From Candidatus Thioglobus perditus (lineage in GTDB: Bacteria; Pseudomonadota; Gammaproteobacteria; PS1; Pseudothioglobaceae), in NCBI GenBank assembly GCA_002909145.1, contig PNQY01000162.1:22677-86676 (forward strand): a DNA stretch of 64,000 nt. The letters are read 5' to 3'. A program made the translations under genes and the position numbers. Under the pieces are notes generated by a model. It ran no database searches and was not told the DNA's origin. It was given only the letters and a program-made list of their open reading frames with translations. This document shows positions 20,594 through 30,099 of this stretch, in pieces; position 1 is the stretch's first letter; each line of letters starts with the position of its first letter.

Positions 20594-21556
20594 TTAAACA
20601 CTTGTTTTATTAATAAGGTTTTGTGCATATTCTAACGCAGTATTTAAACTACCAAGACTAATATTTCCAGTGCCAGCAAGATCTAAAGCAGTACCGTGAT
20701 CAACTGATGTACGAATAAATGGTAAACCCAAAGTTACATTAACTGCTTTTTTAAATCCCAAAGTTTTAAGTACTGGCAACCCTTGATCGTGATACATACT
20801 AAGAACACAATCAACACCTTTTAATGCATCAGACGTAAAGGCTGTATCAGCAGGAACACTGCCAGTTAAGTTATATCCTTGAGCGTTTAAATTATCAATC
20901 AAAGGATTAATAATCCTAATTTCTTCATTGCCAAGATAACCGCCTTCCCCAGCATGAGGATTAAGTCCGCATACAGTTATATGTGGATTATTAATGCCTT
21001 GAGATAATAAAAAATTATTAATAATATCAATTGTTTGTTTTAAAGAGTCTGTTTGAATATTCTTAGAAACCTCTGATAATGGTATATGCGTTGTAGCAAG
21101 AGCAACACGTAACCCGTCAGTTGCTAGCATCATTACAGTTCTATTGGTATTTGATAACTTGGCCAAATATTCGGTATGACCAGTAAAATCTATACCAGAT
21201 TGATTAATAACACCTTTGTGCACCGGTCCAGTAACTAAGGCGTTGTGTTTTGATTCTAAGCAATATTTAGTGGCAATATTAAGAGTATTAAGTACAAATT
21301 GAGAATTGTTTTTATTCAAAACTCCGCATTGAACATTGGTTGTGGTTTTAACTGGATAAATACAAATTTCGCCGGGTGTGTTTGTTACTTCAGATTCAAC
21401 TATTTTTACAGGTAAATTTAGTTTTTTTGCGCGCTTTATAACCACGTCTGGATCGGTAAAAACTAGTAGATTTTTACGTAGCTTTTTTTGGGCATAAATT
21501 ACCGCCAAATCCACTCCAATTCCTGATGGTTCCCCTGGGGTGAAAGCAATTGCCAT
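20594..21556 (-). CDS. pdxA: 4-hydroxythreonine-4-phosphate dehydrogenase
   Basis: NAD-dependent step of pyridoxal phosphate synthesis. The 320 residues include metal-binding histidines in GHTEYLA, GLNPHAGEGGYLGNEE and YHDQGLPVLK. It heads the pdxA-rsmA-apaH operon. The region upstream is AT-rich, with a TATAAT about 32 bases before the start and no Shine-Dalgarno sequence. Confidence 0.96.
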   Translation of the reverse strand: MAIAFTPGEPSGIGVDLAVIYAQKKLRKNLLVFTDPDVVIKRAKKLNLPVKIVESEVTNTPGEICIYPVKTTTNVQCGVLNKNNSQFVLNTLNIATKYCLESKHNALVTGPVHKGVINQSGIDFTGHTEYLAKLSNTNRTVMMLATDGLRVALATTHIPLSEVSKNIQTDSLKQTIDIINNFLLSQGINNPHITVCGLNPHAGEGGYLGNEEIRIINPLIDNLNAQGYNLTGSVPADTAFTSDALKGVDCVLSMYHDQGLPVLKTLGFKKAVNVTLGLPFIRTSVDHGTALDLAGTGNISLGSLNTALEYAQNLINKTSV

Positions 21557-21789
21557 AATGTATAATAAAACAAATAAATAAAAGCTATATTATAGAGATA
21601 ATATATAAGTAGAATTTTATATACTATCAAATAAAATAAATATAGAAAAAACAGTTAAAAAACAATGACTTGCATTGATGTAAATAAGGGCTAAAAATTA
21701 TTTAATAAAAATAACAAACATGGTCTATTTTAATCATATAAAATTCTTTCTAAAGTATATTTTTTTAAACTCAAAAAAACAGGTTGATT

Positions 21790-22938
21790 ATGAGCTCATT
21801 CATTACGCCTTTAGTGGCCTCAGTTTTATTGGTATTTTCACTACCTTCTAGTGCGAAAATTATTAACCAAAGTTCAGATAGTTTTGACTCTGTTTATAAT
21901 ATTCAAACAGTTAGTGGAATGTCGCTAGATAAAAGAGCACTTTTAGGTGGCTCGGTTGTCTCGTCTTCACAGGTTAATTTGTCAGCTCAAGTGTCTGGCG
22001 ATGTATTAAGCGTTAGTGGAAAAGAAGGCGATATGTTTAAAAAAGGCTCTGTATTGATCACATTAGAACAAGAATCAATTCAAGCTCAAAGAGATTCTGC
22101 ATATGCTGAAATTGCATCAGCAAATGAAGCTCTTAGAAATGCTGGTGTTCAATACTCTCAATCGATTGTTTCTCCAAATTCAAGCCCTATGCTTGGTGGT
22201 ATACCTGGAATGTTTTCAATGTTTACCGATCCAATGTTAAAAATAAGTGGTCAAGGTAACCCGGAGTTTGATAGGTTTGCCAACAGAACGTCTAGATATA
22301 CTGGATATCAGCAAGCTAAAAACAACCTTAAAAAAGCAGAACTTAATCTTAAACAAATAGAAGAGCGTCTTAAAGATGCAAATGTGAGCGCTCCTTTTGA
22401 TGGTGTTATTGTTGTTAAAAATATTAACCAGGGTGATGTTGTACAGCCAGGTCAAAACTTGATGAGTTTTTCCAACATCAGAGACTTGCAAGTTGAAATT
22501 AATGTACCTTCAAGATTGGTTAGAAGTTTAAAGCTTAATAAAAAATACCGTGTTAAATTAGATATTGCTAACATTGTTGTTGACGCAACCCTTGCACAAA
22601 TATATCCAATTGCTGATAATAACAAGCACAGCGTTAAAGTTAAATTTGACCTACCTCCAAGTCTTCCGGTATTGCCTGGTGCTTATGCAGAAGTAGAAAT
22701 ATTTGAAACCGATTCTGGAGTTCTAACCCCAGTAATCCCAGAGGTTGCAATCATGTGGCGTTCATCATTACCAAGTGTATTTGTTATTAACTCAAAAACA
22801 AATAAAACAGAATTAAGGTTTGTTCGTCTTGGTGAGCAGGTGGGTAAAAGCAAAAAAAGCGTTCTATCAGGCTTGAAAATTGGTGAAAAAATTGTAGCCA
22901 ATCCAAACATTCTAATGGTTTCTGGAATGGATATATAA
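21790..22938 (+). CDS. RND export system periplasmic adaptor (membrane fusion protein), copy 1
   Basis: Links an inner-membrane RND pump to an outer-membrane channel. I choose ATG 21790 (AGG seven bases upstream) over the in-frame TTG at 21784; this gives 382 residues with a signal peptide (cleaved near PSSAK). Lipoyl half-motifs flank a helical hairpin (about residues 85-195), and the second half reads APFDGVIVVKNINQGDVVQPG. The hairpin is interrupted at about residues 131-150 by a Met/Gly/Pro-rich loop (PMLGGIPGMFSMFTDPM) also found in the second adaptor of this window. It is 4 bases from its permease gene. Confidence 0.9.
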   Translation: MSSFITPLVASVLLVFSLPSSAKIINQSSDSFDSVYNIQTVSGMSLDKRALLGGSVVSSSQVNLSAQVSGDVLSVSGKEGDMFKKGSVLITLEQESIQAQRDSAYAEIASANEALRNAGVQYSQSIVSPNSSPMLGGIPGMFSMFTDPMLKISGQGNPEFDRFANRTSRYTGYQQAKNNLKKAELNLKQIEERLKDANVSAPFDGVIVVKNINQGDVVQPGQNLMSFSNIRDLQVEINVPSRLVRSLKLNKKYRVKLDIANIVVDATLAQIYPIADNNKHSVKVKFDLPPSLPVLPGAYAEVEIFETDSGVLTPVIPEVAIMWRSSLPSVFVINSKTNKTELRFVRLGEQVGKSKKSVLSGLKIGEKIVANPNILMVSGMDI

Positions 22939-22942
22939 AAAT

Positions 22943-25900
22943 ATGCCAAAGAATGATCACGTTGATTTATCTAAAGATAAAAACGTAAGCCAAAAACTAA
23001 TTAAAGAGGTAGTTAAGGAATACGAGCTGGGTCTTGCTGGAAAGCTAACCAAAGCTTTTATTACCTCCCCGTTGTCGATTATTATCTTCTTTGCCATGTT
23101 GGGTGCTGGAATTATCGGCCTACTCTCAACACCAAGACAAGAAGACCCTCAGATTTCGGTTCCTTTAATTGATTTATTTGTAGAGTATCCTGGAGCTTCT
23201 TCAGAAGAGGTTTCAAATATTATTGTTAAGCCATTAGAGCGGTTAATGTCGCATATTTTAGGTGTAAAGCATGTTTACTCTGTAAGTGACAAAGGGCAAG
23301 GAATTATTACGGTTGAGTTTGACGTTGGTCAGGATATGAATGCATCAATTATCAAGGTGCGCGATAAAATGCTGGCAAATCTTGATTTTATGCCGCCAGG
23401 AGCTAGAAAACCACTAATTAAACCTAAAGAAATTGACGATGTTCCAATTGTCAACCTTACACTTTGGTCAAAATCTCTTGATGACGGACAACTACGCTCT
23501 CTTGGTTTGGAATTATTGCATCAACTTGAAAAAGTAAAAGATACTAACAACGGTTTTGTCGTTGGCGGCCGTAAAGAAATTTTCCACATTGATTTATATC
23601 CTGGGCGTTTAGCTGGATACGGCGTATCTATCCAACAAATTGCAGGAACAGTTGGCTCTGCTAATGTTAGAGAGCACACTGGTAATATTGAGCTTAATGG
23701 CTTTCAAATGGAAGTTTATTCAGGAGACTTCTTTAAAAAGGTTGAAGATATTGAGAATCTAGTTGTTGCTATCAATGAAGGAAAGCCTGTATATGTGCGT
23801 GATGTTGCTGATGTTTATTACGCTCCGGAAGAAACAAAGCATACGGTTAATTATTACACTGGTAAAGCCAACAAATCAAACCAAAAGGCAACTGGGGAGC
23901 AGGCCGTTACTATTGCTATAGCTAAGAAATTTGGAACCAATGGCGTTGAGGTGGCTGAAAATATTCTAGCTAAAGTTGATGAATTAAAAGGTAGATTAAT
24001 CCCTGATAACGTTCAGGTTAGTGTTACTAGAAACTACGGTAAATCAGCAAAAGATAAAGTTAACGCATTAATCAAAAAACTATTTATTGCAACAGGTGCA
24101 GTAACTTTATTAGTATGGTTTGCACTTGGAATTAGACCGGCAATTGTTGTTACATTAGTTATTCCAGTTGTGCTATTAATGACTATATTCTCTGCTTGGA
24201 TTTTAGGCATGACTATCGACAGGGTTAGTCTATTTGCACTTATTTTTTCTATTGGTATCTTAGTAGATGATGCTATTGTTGTTACCGAAAATATATATAG
24301 AAGATGGCTAATCGACAATAAGATTACTATTGGCACAGCAATTGATGCAGTGCGTGAAGTTGGCAATCCTACCATTTTAGCTACATTTACTGTAGTTGCT
24401 GCACTCGTACCAATGGCCGCTGTAAGTGGCATGATGGGTCCTTATATGGCTCCAATTCCAGTTCTTGGGTCAGTTGCCATGATGTTCTCATTATTTGCAG
24501 CGTTTGTATTTACTCCATACTTCATTATGAAGATTGTGCCTCCACTTGACGTGCTACATAAAATGCATAAAAAAGAGGAGAAAGAGGCTAAAGTAATGTT
24601 TGCATTTTTCCACTCTACAATCTCTAAACTATTCAATCAAAAGACTTATGGATGGGGTTTCTTAATTGGCCTAATTGTTGCATTCTTTATGTCAATGTCA
24701 ATGTTCTACACCACTTCAGTTCCGGTAAAAATGCTACCACTGGATAATAAGTCAGAATTTGGTGTGGTTTTAGACATGCCGGATGGAACTGCATTGGCAG
24801 ACACAGCATCAACATTGCATAAAATGGCACAAGTGTTACGCAATATTCCAGAAGTTGTGGCTATACAGTCCTACACTGGTACAGCTAAGCCATTTGACTT
24901 TAACGGATTAGTAAGACACTACTACCTTAGACAAACATCTTCAGAAGGAGAGCTGCAAGTACAACTTGCAGAGAAATCTGATCGCGATAGATCTAGCCAC
25001 GAAATTGCACTAGAAGCAAGAGAAATGATTAGGCAAATTGCAGAAGATGCTGGATCAAACTATGCTGTAGTTGAAATGCCCCCAGGTCCTCCAGTATTGC
25101 GCCCTGTAGTTGCTGAAGTATATGGCCCTGACAAAGAGACCCGTAGAAAGCTTGCAAACGACCTAACTGAATTATTTAAAGAGTCTGGCACTATGACAGA
25201 TATTGATAATTTAATGCGTGACGAGTATCCTGTTATTAATTTCCAGGTAGACACGGCAAAAGCATCAAGATTTGGTGTTAGTGTACGAGTTATTAAAGAA
25301 ACTCTAGCCATGGCAATGAGTAGTTTTAATGTTGGCACTATTCGTCTTAAAAATGCACTAGAGCCTTCAAGAATTTGCCTGCAAGTTCCACTATCAAAAC
25401 GCTCACAATTATCATATCTTACTCAACTACCAGTACCTTCACAGCACGGTGGCATGATTCCTATATCTGAACTTGGATCATTTGTATACAAGAAGCAAGA
25501 TGACCTTATCTTCCATAAAGATTTAGCAGATGTTGAATATGTATTGGGTGAGCCTATTGGGCGACTGAGTGCGCCTATTTATGCAATGTTTGGTGTAGAT
25601 GATTTATTGCTTAGATACCAGACTATTGATGGTGAGCAACTTCAAGGAGAATACTTAGGCCCTCCAGAAAACCAAAACGTACCAGGATTTGAATGGTCTG
25701 GTGAGTGGACTGTTACTTACGAAACTTTCCGTGATATGGGTACAGCATTTGGTGTTGCTTTGGTTGTTATCTATATGCTGGTAGTATGGCAGTTTGGTAA
25801 CTTTATTGTTCCAGCGGTTATTATGGCGCCAATCCCACTTACACTACTTGGTATCGTGCCAGGACATTGGTTATTGGGCGCAGAATTTACCGCAACCTCA

Positions 25901-26443
25901 ATGATTGGTTGGATTGCATTAGCAGGTATTATTGTGCGTAATTCTATTCTATTGGTAGACTTTACTGTGCAGGAATACGCAAAAGGTGTGCCATTTTTTG
26001 ATGCAGTTGTTAATTCATGCTCTTCACGTACACGTCCAATCTTAATCACTGCATTTGCTCTTGTTGGTGGATCGAGTGTTATTTTGTCAGATCCTATTTT
26101 CCAAGGTATGGCAATTTCGTTGTTGTTCGGTGTGCTTATCTCTACAGTGCTAACACTTATTGTAATTCCACTTGGAACACTTTCAGCAGGCGAGGATTCA
26201 TGTAGAAATATCGCTGTAAATATGGGGCTGCTTCCAGGTGATGCAGATGCAGATGCTAAGTACAATGTTACAAAAGCAGAGAAACCTAAGAAGCCAAAAA
26301 CAGATAAAAAACCTTCAGATCCTAAAAAATGGATTAAAGAAGCTTTAGGTAAGAAGAATCAAGACAAAAAAGATGATGACTCTAATAATGGCAAAATTGA
26401 TACTAACGGGTTATTAAAAAAGGAAGATAAAAACGATCTGTAG
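22943..26443 (+). CDS. RND efflux permease, copy 1 (AcrB/HAE-like)
   Basis: Proton-driven inner-membrane exporter of 1166 residues. Twelve transmembrane helices and two large periplasmic loops are evident; the start of TM1 lies near residue 48. TM4 has the paired aspartates Asp442-Asp443 (ILVDDAIVVTEN) and TM10 has Arg (IIVRNSILLVDF) where AcrB has Lys940. These point to a drug or organic-substrate pump rather than a CusA-type metal pump; the substrate is unknown. A charged tail of about 55 residues, rich in Lys and Asp, extends past the last helix and is missing in copy 2. Terminator at 26472-26500. Confidence 0.92.
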   Translation: MPKNDHVDLSKDKNVSQKLIKEVVKEYELGLAGKLTKAFITSPLSIIIFFAMLGAGIIGLLSTPRQEDPQISVPLIDLFVEYPGASSEEVSNIIVKPLERLMSHILGVKHVYSVSDKGQGIITVEFDVGQDMNASIIKVRDKMLANLDFMPPGARKPLIKPKEIDDVPIVNLTLWSKSLDDGQLRSLGLELLHQLEKVKDTNNGFVVGGRKEIFHIDLYPGRLAGYGVSIQQIAGTVGSANVREHTGNIELNGFQMEVYSGDFFKKVEDIENLVVAINEGKPVYVRDVADVYYAPEETKHTVNYYTGKANKSNQKATGEQAVTIAIAKKFGTNGVEVAENILAKVDELKGRLIPDNVQVSVTRNYGKSAKDKVNALIKKLFIATGAVTLLVWFALGIRPAIVVTLVIPVVLLMTIFSAWILGMTIDRVSLFALIFSIGILVDDAIVVTENIYRRWLIDNKITIGTAIDAVREVGNPTILATFTVVAALVPMAAVSGMMGPYMAPIPVLGSVAMMFSLFAAFVFTPYFIMKIVPPLDVLHKMHKKEEKEAKVMFAFFHSTISKLFNQKTYGWGFLIGLIVAFFMSMSMFYTTSVPVKMLPLDNKSEFGVVLDMPDGTALADTASTLHKMAQVLRNIPEVVAIQSYTGTAKPFDFNGLVRHYYLRQTSSEGELQVQLAEKSDRDRSSHEIALEAREMIRQIAEDAGSNYAVVEMPPGPPVLRPVVAEVYGPDKETRRKLANDLTELFKESGTMTDIDNLMRDEYPVINFQVDTAKASRFGVSVRVIKETLAMAMSSFNVGTIRLKNALEPSRICLQVPLSKRSQLSYLTQLPVPSQHGGMIPISELGSFVYKKQDDLIFHKDLADVEYVLGEPIGRLSAPIYAMFGVDDLLLRYQTIDGEQLQGEYLGPPENQNVPGFEWSGEWTVTYETFRDMGTAFGVALVVIYMLVVWQFGNFIVPAVIMAPIPLTLLGIVPGHWLLGAEFTATSMIGWIALAGIIVRNSILLVDFTVQEYAKGVPFFDAVVNSCSSRTRPILITAFALVGGSSVILSDPIFQGMAISLLFGVLISTVLTLIVIPLGTLSAGEDSCRNIAVNMGLLPGDADADAKYNVTKAEKPKKPKTDKKPSDPKKWIKEALGKKNQDKKDDDSNNGKIDTNGLLKKEDKNDL

Positions 26444-26471
26444 CCCTTAATAAAAACATCAAGTATATTTT

Positions 26472-26500
26472 AAAAGCCAGCATCTATTGTTGGCTTTTTT
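26472..26500 (+). terminator. Intrinsic terminator after RND permease copy 1
   Basis: AAAGCCA (26473-26479) pairs with TGGCTTT (26491-26497) across an 11-base loop, followed by a T-run. It lies 30 bases after the stop codon. Confidence 0.85.
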
Positions 26501-26725
26501 TATTAACAATATTCGCAAAGACTTTTTAAATAATATAAACAGCTTTATTTACAATGTTAAATCACTATCTAAAAGCTTAAAAACATTAGTATTTAAAGCT
26601 TTTATGTGTTTTTAATAGTTGAGCAGGGTGGTGGTAAAAAACTTAGAAAAACTCTCATTATAAAAAAATAAGATAAAACGTTTTAAAATACAATATCGAA
26701 ATTAGTTTTTTAAGTGAACTAGATG

Positions 26726-26768
26726 CTTAATACTCTTTTATTCACTACAAAGAGTATTAAGATTTTTT
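26726..26768. terminator. Perfect 13-bp hairpin at the end of RND permease copy 2
   Basis: CTTAATACTCTTT (26726-26738) and AAAGAGTATTAAG (26749-26761) form a perfect stem with a 10-base loop. On the plus strand it is followed by A and six T, so it is an intrinsic terminator in that direction, aimed at the 3' end of the opposing gene. On the minus strand it lies 18 bases after the permease stop but has no T-run. Confidence 0.7.
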
Positions 26769-26778
26769 AAAGACGGTG

Positions 26779-29700
26779 CTAGTCTTGCTCTTTACTTTCT
26801 GCAAACACCTTCTCCCCAGCACTAATACAACCTAGTGGGATAACTATTAAGGTTAGTAGGGTGGAGATAAATACACCGAACAACAACGAAACCGCCATAC
26901 CTTGGAAAATAGGGTCAAATAATATCACCATAGATCCAAGAATAAGTGCGAAAGCTGTAATTAGAATTGGTCTAGTTCTTGATTTAGCTGAAAGAATAAC
27001 TGCATCAAGTAGTGGTGTGCCACTACGAAATGCATGAGTAGTAAAGTCAACCATTAAGATTGAATTACGCACAATAATACCTGCTAAGGCAATCCAACCA
27101 ATCATTGAGGTTGCGGTAAATTCTGCGCCCAATAACCAATGTCCTGGCACGATACCAAGTAGTGTGAGTGGAATAGGGGACATGATGATAGCTGGAATTG
27201 TGAAGTTACCAAACGCCCATACAACCAACATATAAATAGCAATCAGCGCCACGCCAAAAGCAATACCCATATCACGGAAAGTTTCGTAAGTAACAGTCCA
27301 CTCGCCACCCCACTCAAAACCACTAACTTTATCACTAGCTGGTGCGCCAGTGTACTCGCCACTTCTAAGTTCTACTCCATCAGGAGTAGTGTAGCCTTTT
27401 TCTGCAAGAATTCTCTCTACATCTAGCATTGCATAAATAGGCGCTCCTAAGCGTCCAACAGCATCGCCAACAACAAACTCAACATTTCTTAAATCTTTAT
27501 GGAAGATAATATCATCACGCTTAACCTTAACAAATTTACCTAGTTCTGATAATGGTATAGTTCTTTGGTCCATAGTCATAACCGGCAAATCACCTAAGCG
27601 ATGTAGGTTGGATCTTTTCTCAACAGGAATAGTTAACACTACATGAGTAGGTTCTGAAATCAATGAATTAAAAATAGTAGTAGCTTTAAACTCGCCCATT
27701 ACCATAGCTAAATGTTGATTTATAGTTTCTACAGAAATACCCTGACGTGAGGCTTTTTCACGATCAATCTCAAAGCGCCAAGTCTCCATTGGGCTACGCA
27801 TTAAATTATCAACATCAGCAATAATTTCAGACTCACGAAAAATTTGAGTTATATCATCTGCAACCTTACGACGAGTGTCTGCATCTGGGCCATGCACTTC
27901 TGCAACCACAGTTTGCAACACTGGAGGTCCTGGAGGCATTTCTACTACAGTGATTGCAACACCAGACTCTTGAGCTATTGTTTCTAATTGCTCACGTACT
28001 GCGCTAGCAATGTCATGACTAGTACGATCACGCACAGTCTTATCAGTCAACTGAATGGCAATTTCAGCTTGCCAAGGGAATTGACGTAAATAGTAATGAC
28101 GAACTAAACCGTTGAAATCAAATGGTTGAGCTGTACCAATGTAGTTTTGTGTAGCAACAATTTCTTCAATGTCTTTTAATTTTGAAGCAATTTTATTAGT
28201 AAAGTTTGCTGTAGTTGGAAGGGCAGTTCCATCAGGCATGTCAATCACAATACTAAAGTTTGATTTGTCATCAAATGGCAACATCTTAACTGGAACTGAT
28301 GTGTTGTAAAACATATACATAGAACCGAAAAAGCTTAAAAACAATCCAAGTAAGAAGCCATATCCTAGTGATTTATTATTAACCAACCCAAGAATAACTT
28401 TGCGAAAGAAAACATCCATTTTTGCATCAATTTTTTCATCTCGCTCTTCCATTTTGCGTAGTTTTTCCATACTAGGAATGATTCTCATAGCTAAGTATGG
28501 TGCAAAGATAAGCGCTGCTAAAAGTGATAAAATCATTGCTACAGAGCCTAATGCTGGGATTGGTTCCATATAAGGACCCATCATTCCAGAGATAAAGCCC
28601 ATTGGAATAAGTGCTGCAACTACGGTATATGTGGCTAAAACAGTTGGATTTCCAACCTCACGCACAGCATCAACAGCAACGTTACTACTCATGCATCCTG
28701 CCATCAGCCATCGTCTATATATATTCTCTACAATTACAATAGCATTATCAACCAAAAAACCAATAGAGAAGATGAGTGCAAACAAACTAACTCTATCGAT
28801 GGTGTAGCCCATAAGCATAGCAATAAATACAGTTGCAACCAATACGACAGGAATAGTAAGCAGAACCACAATAGATGGCTTTATACCCAAGCTAAGCCAT
28901 ACTAGTAGTGTTACCGCGCCTGTGGCAACAAACAACTTAAATATTAAGTCATTAACCTTGTTATTGGCACTAAGCCCATAATTACGTGTAACTTCAACAT
29001 TTACATTACTAGGAATTAAATACCCCTTAAGGCTTTCAATCTCATTTAATATATCGTTAACTACACTAACACCGTTTGATCCACGCTGTTTAGCCAAGGC
29101 AATGGTAACAGCAGATGCATTCTTAATAGTTTTAGCTTCAGGATCGTCAGAATATGCTGCTCCAGTAGAAAATGTAACCAAACCTTTAGTTTCTTGAGGG
29201 CTTTGAGTAACACTAGCCACATCTCTTAAAAATACTGGTGTGCCTTTATGTTGACCAACAACTAGCTGTTCAATATCATCAACATTTGATAAATATCCGC
29301 CAGACTCAACAAACATAAATTTATTATTTATTTCAACAGAACCAACAGTGTGCCCAGTATTTGCGGTTTGTACTGAGTGAACAATCTGACCAGGGCTAAC
29401 GCCAAATCCAGCAAGGCGCTCAGGAAGTATTTCAATACGCATTTGTTGTGAACGGCCACCAGTTACAAATCCAACTCCAGTAAGGGGCACTTGTTTAAGA
29501 TGTTGCAGAACGCTAACACCTAAAACCCTAAGCTGCTCATCATCTACATCTTCAGACCATAGGGTTAAGGTAACCGAAGGAACATCGTCAACTTCTTTTG
29601 GTTTTACTTGTGGAGGGTCTATACCTTTGGGTAATAAATCAAGATTAGATTGAATTTTGCTATGAACCTGCAATATAGAAGGCCCCATTGGCTCGCCAAC

Positions 29701-30090
29701 TTTAAACTGAATAGTGATAACACCATATTCACGATCACTTGCAGAATATATGTGCTTAATATTTGGAATTTCACTCAGGGTTCTTTCAAACGGATCAATA
29801 AGTTGACTAGAAACCTCATTTGAAGAAAGACCAGGGGCTGGAAAGAAAATATCAATCATTGGTACTGATATTTGCGGATCTTCCTGACGTGGTGTAGCTA
29901 TCAGACCCCAGATTCCAATTGCCATCATAGCAATAAATAATAATGGTGACAAAGGGGAGTGGATAAAGGTTCTGGCTAAATTACCAGAAAAGCCTATATC
30001 TTTATCCTCAATAAAGTTTTCATCTTTATTTAAAATCGAATCTTTTTCATCTGAGTTTATATCACAAAACTCTTGTTCTTCTTTTTGCAT
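26779..30090 (-). CDS. RND efflux permease, copy 2
   Basis: A 1103-residue paralogue of the permease at 22943-26443, with long near-identical stretches (for example WTVTYETFRDMG, then PLTLLGIVPGHWLLGAEF). Twelve transmembrane helices. In TM4 the second acidic residue is replaced: Asp448-Asn449 (FLVDNAIVIVEN) instead of Asp-Asp. Arg is again found in TM10 (IIVRNSILMVDF). The N-terminus has an acidic cytoplasmic segment of about 40 residues; the C-terminus is short. Co-transcribed with its adaptor 9 bases upstream. Substrate unknown. Confidence 0.92.
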   Translation of the reverse strand: MQKEEQEFCDINSDEKDSILNKDENFIEDKDIGFSGNLARTFIHSPLSPLLFIAMMAIGIWGLIATPRQEDPQISVPMIDIFFPAPGLSSNEVSSQLIDPFERTLSEIPNIKHIYSASDREYGVITIQFKVGEPMGPSILQVHSKIQSNLDLLPKGIDPPQVKPKEVDDVPSVTLTLWSEDVDDEQLRVLGVSVLQHLKQVPLTGVGFVTGGRSQQMRIEILPERLAGFGVSPGQIVHSVQTANTGHTVGSVEINNKFMFVESGGYLSNVDDIEQLVVGQHKGTPVFLRDVASVTQSPQETKGLVTFSTGAAYSDDPEAKTIKNASAVTIALAKQRGSNGVSVVNDILNEIESLKGYLIPSNVNVEVTRNYGLSANNKVNDLIFKLFVATGAVTLLVWLSLGIKPSIVVLLTIPVVLVATVFIAMLMGYTIDRVSLFALIFSIGFLVDNAIVIVENIYRRWLMAGCMSSNVAVDAVREVGNPTVLATYTVVAALIPMGFISGMMGPYMEPIPALGSVAMILSLLAALIFAPYLAMRIIPSMEKLRKMEERDEKIDAKMDVFFRKVILGLVNNKSLGYGFLLGLFLSFFGSMYMFYNTSVPVKMLPFDDKSNFSIVIDMPDGTALPTTANFTNKIASKLKDIEEIVATQNYIGTAQPFDFNGLVRHYYLRQFPWQAEIAIQLTDKTVRDRTSHDIASAVREQLETIAQESGVAITVVEMPPGPPVLQTVVAEVHGPDADTRRKVADDITQIFRESEIIADVDNLMRSPMETWRFEIDREKASRQGISVETINQHLAMVMGEFKATTIFNSLISEPTHVVLTIPVEKRSNLHRLGDLPVMTMDQRTIPLSELGKFVKVKRDDIIFHKDLRNVEFVVGDAVGRLGAPIYAMLDVERILAEKGYTTPDGVELRSGEYTGAPASDKVSGFEWGGEWTVTYETFRDMGIAFGVALIAIYMLVVWAFGNFTIPAIIMSPIPLTLLGIVPGHWLLGAEFTATSMIGWIALAGIIVRNSILMVDFTTHAFRSGTPLLDAVILSAKSRTRPILITAFALILGSMVILFDPIFQGMAVSLLFGVFISTLLTLIVIPLGCISAGEKVFAESKEQD

Positions 30091-30099
30091 AAGCTAATT

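Larger units (their letters stand above)
26444..26778. other. Intergenic region between the two convergent RND operons
   Basis: A 335-base AT-rich gap with a terminator at each end (separate entries). The middle holds an interrupted repeat of AAGCTT-containing arms near 26570-26610 and no open frame or RNA motif that I can support. Confidence 0.5.

Noticed and set aside
21557..21789. Possible small RNA or riboswitch between pdxA and RND adaptor copy 1
   Set aside because: Only A/T-rich sequence with a weak TTGCAT-N16-TAAAAA promoter candidate; no structured element is apparent.
25771..26265. 164-residue open frame antisense to RND permease copy 1, and similar ones at 24034-24432 and 25060-25338
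   Set aside because: All fall opposite conserved membrane segments, with no family resemblance or ribosome site.
26570..26620. Interrupted repeat with AAGCTT arms between the RND operons
   Set aside because: AAGCTT is itself palindromic, so in AT-rich DNA such pairs arise by chance; no T-run or conserved loop.
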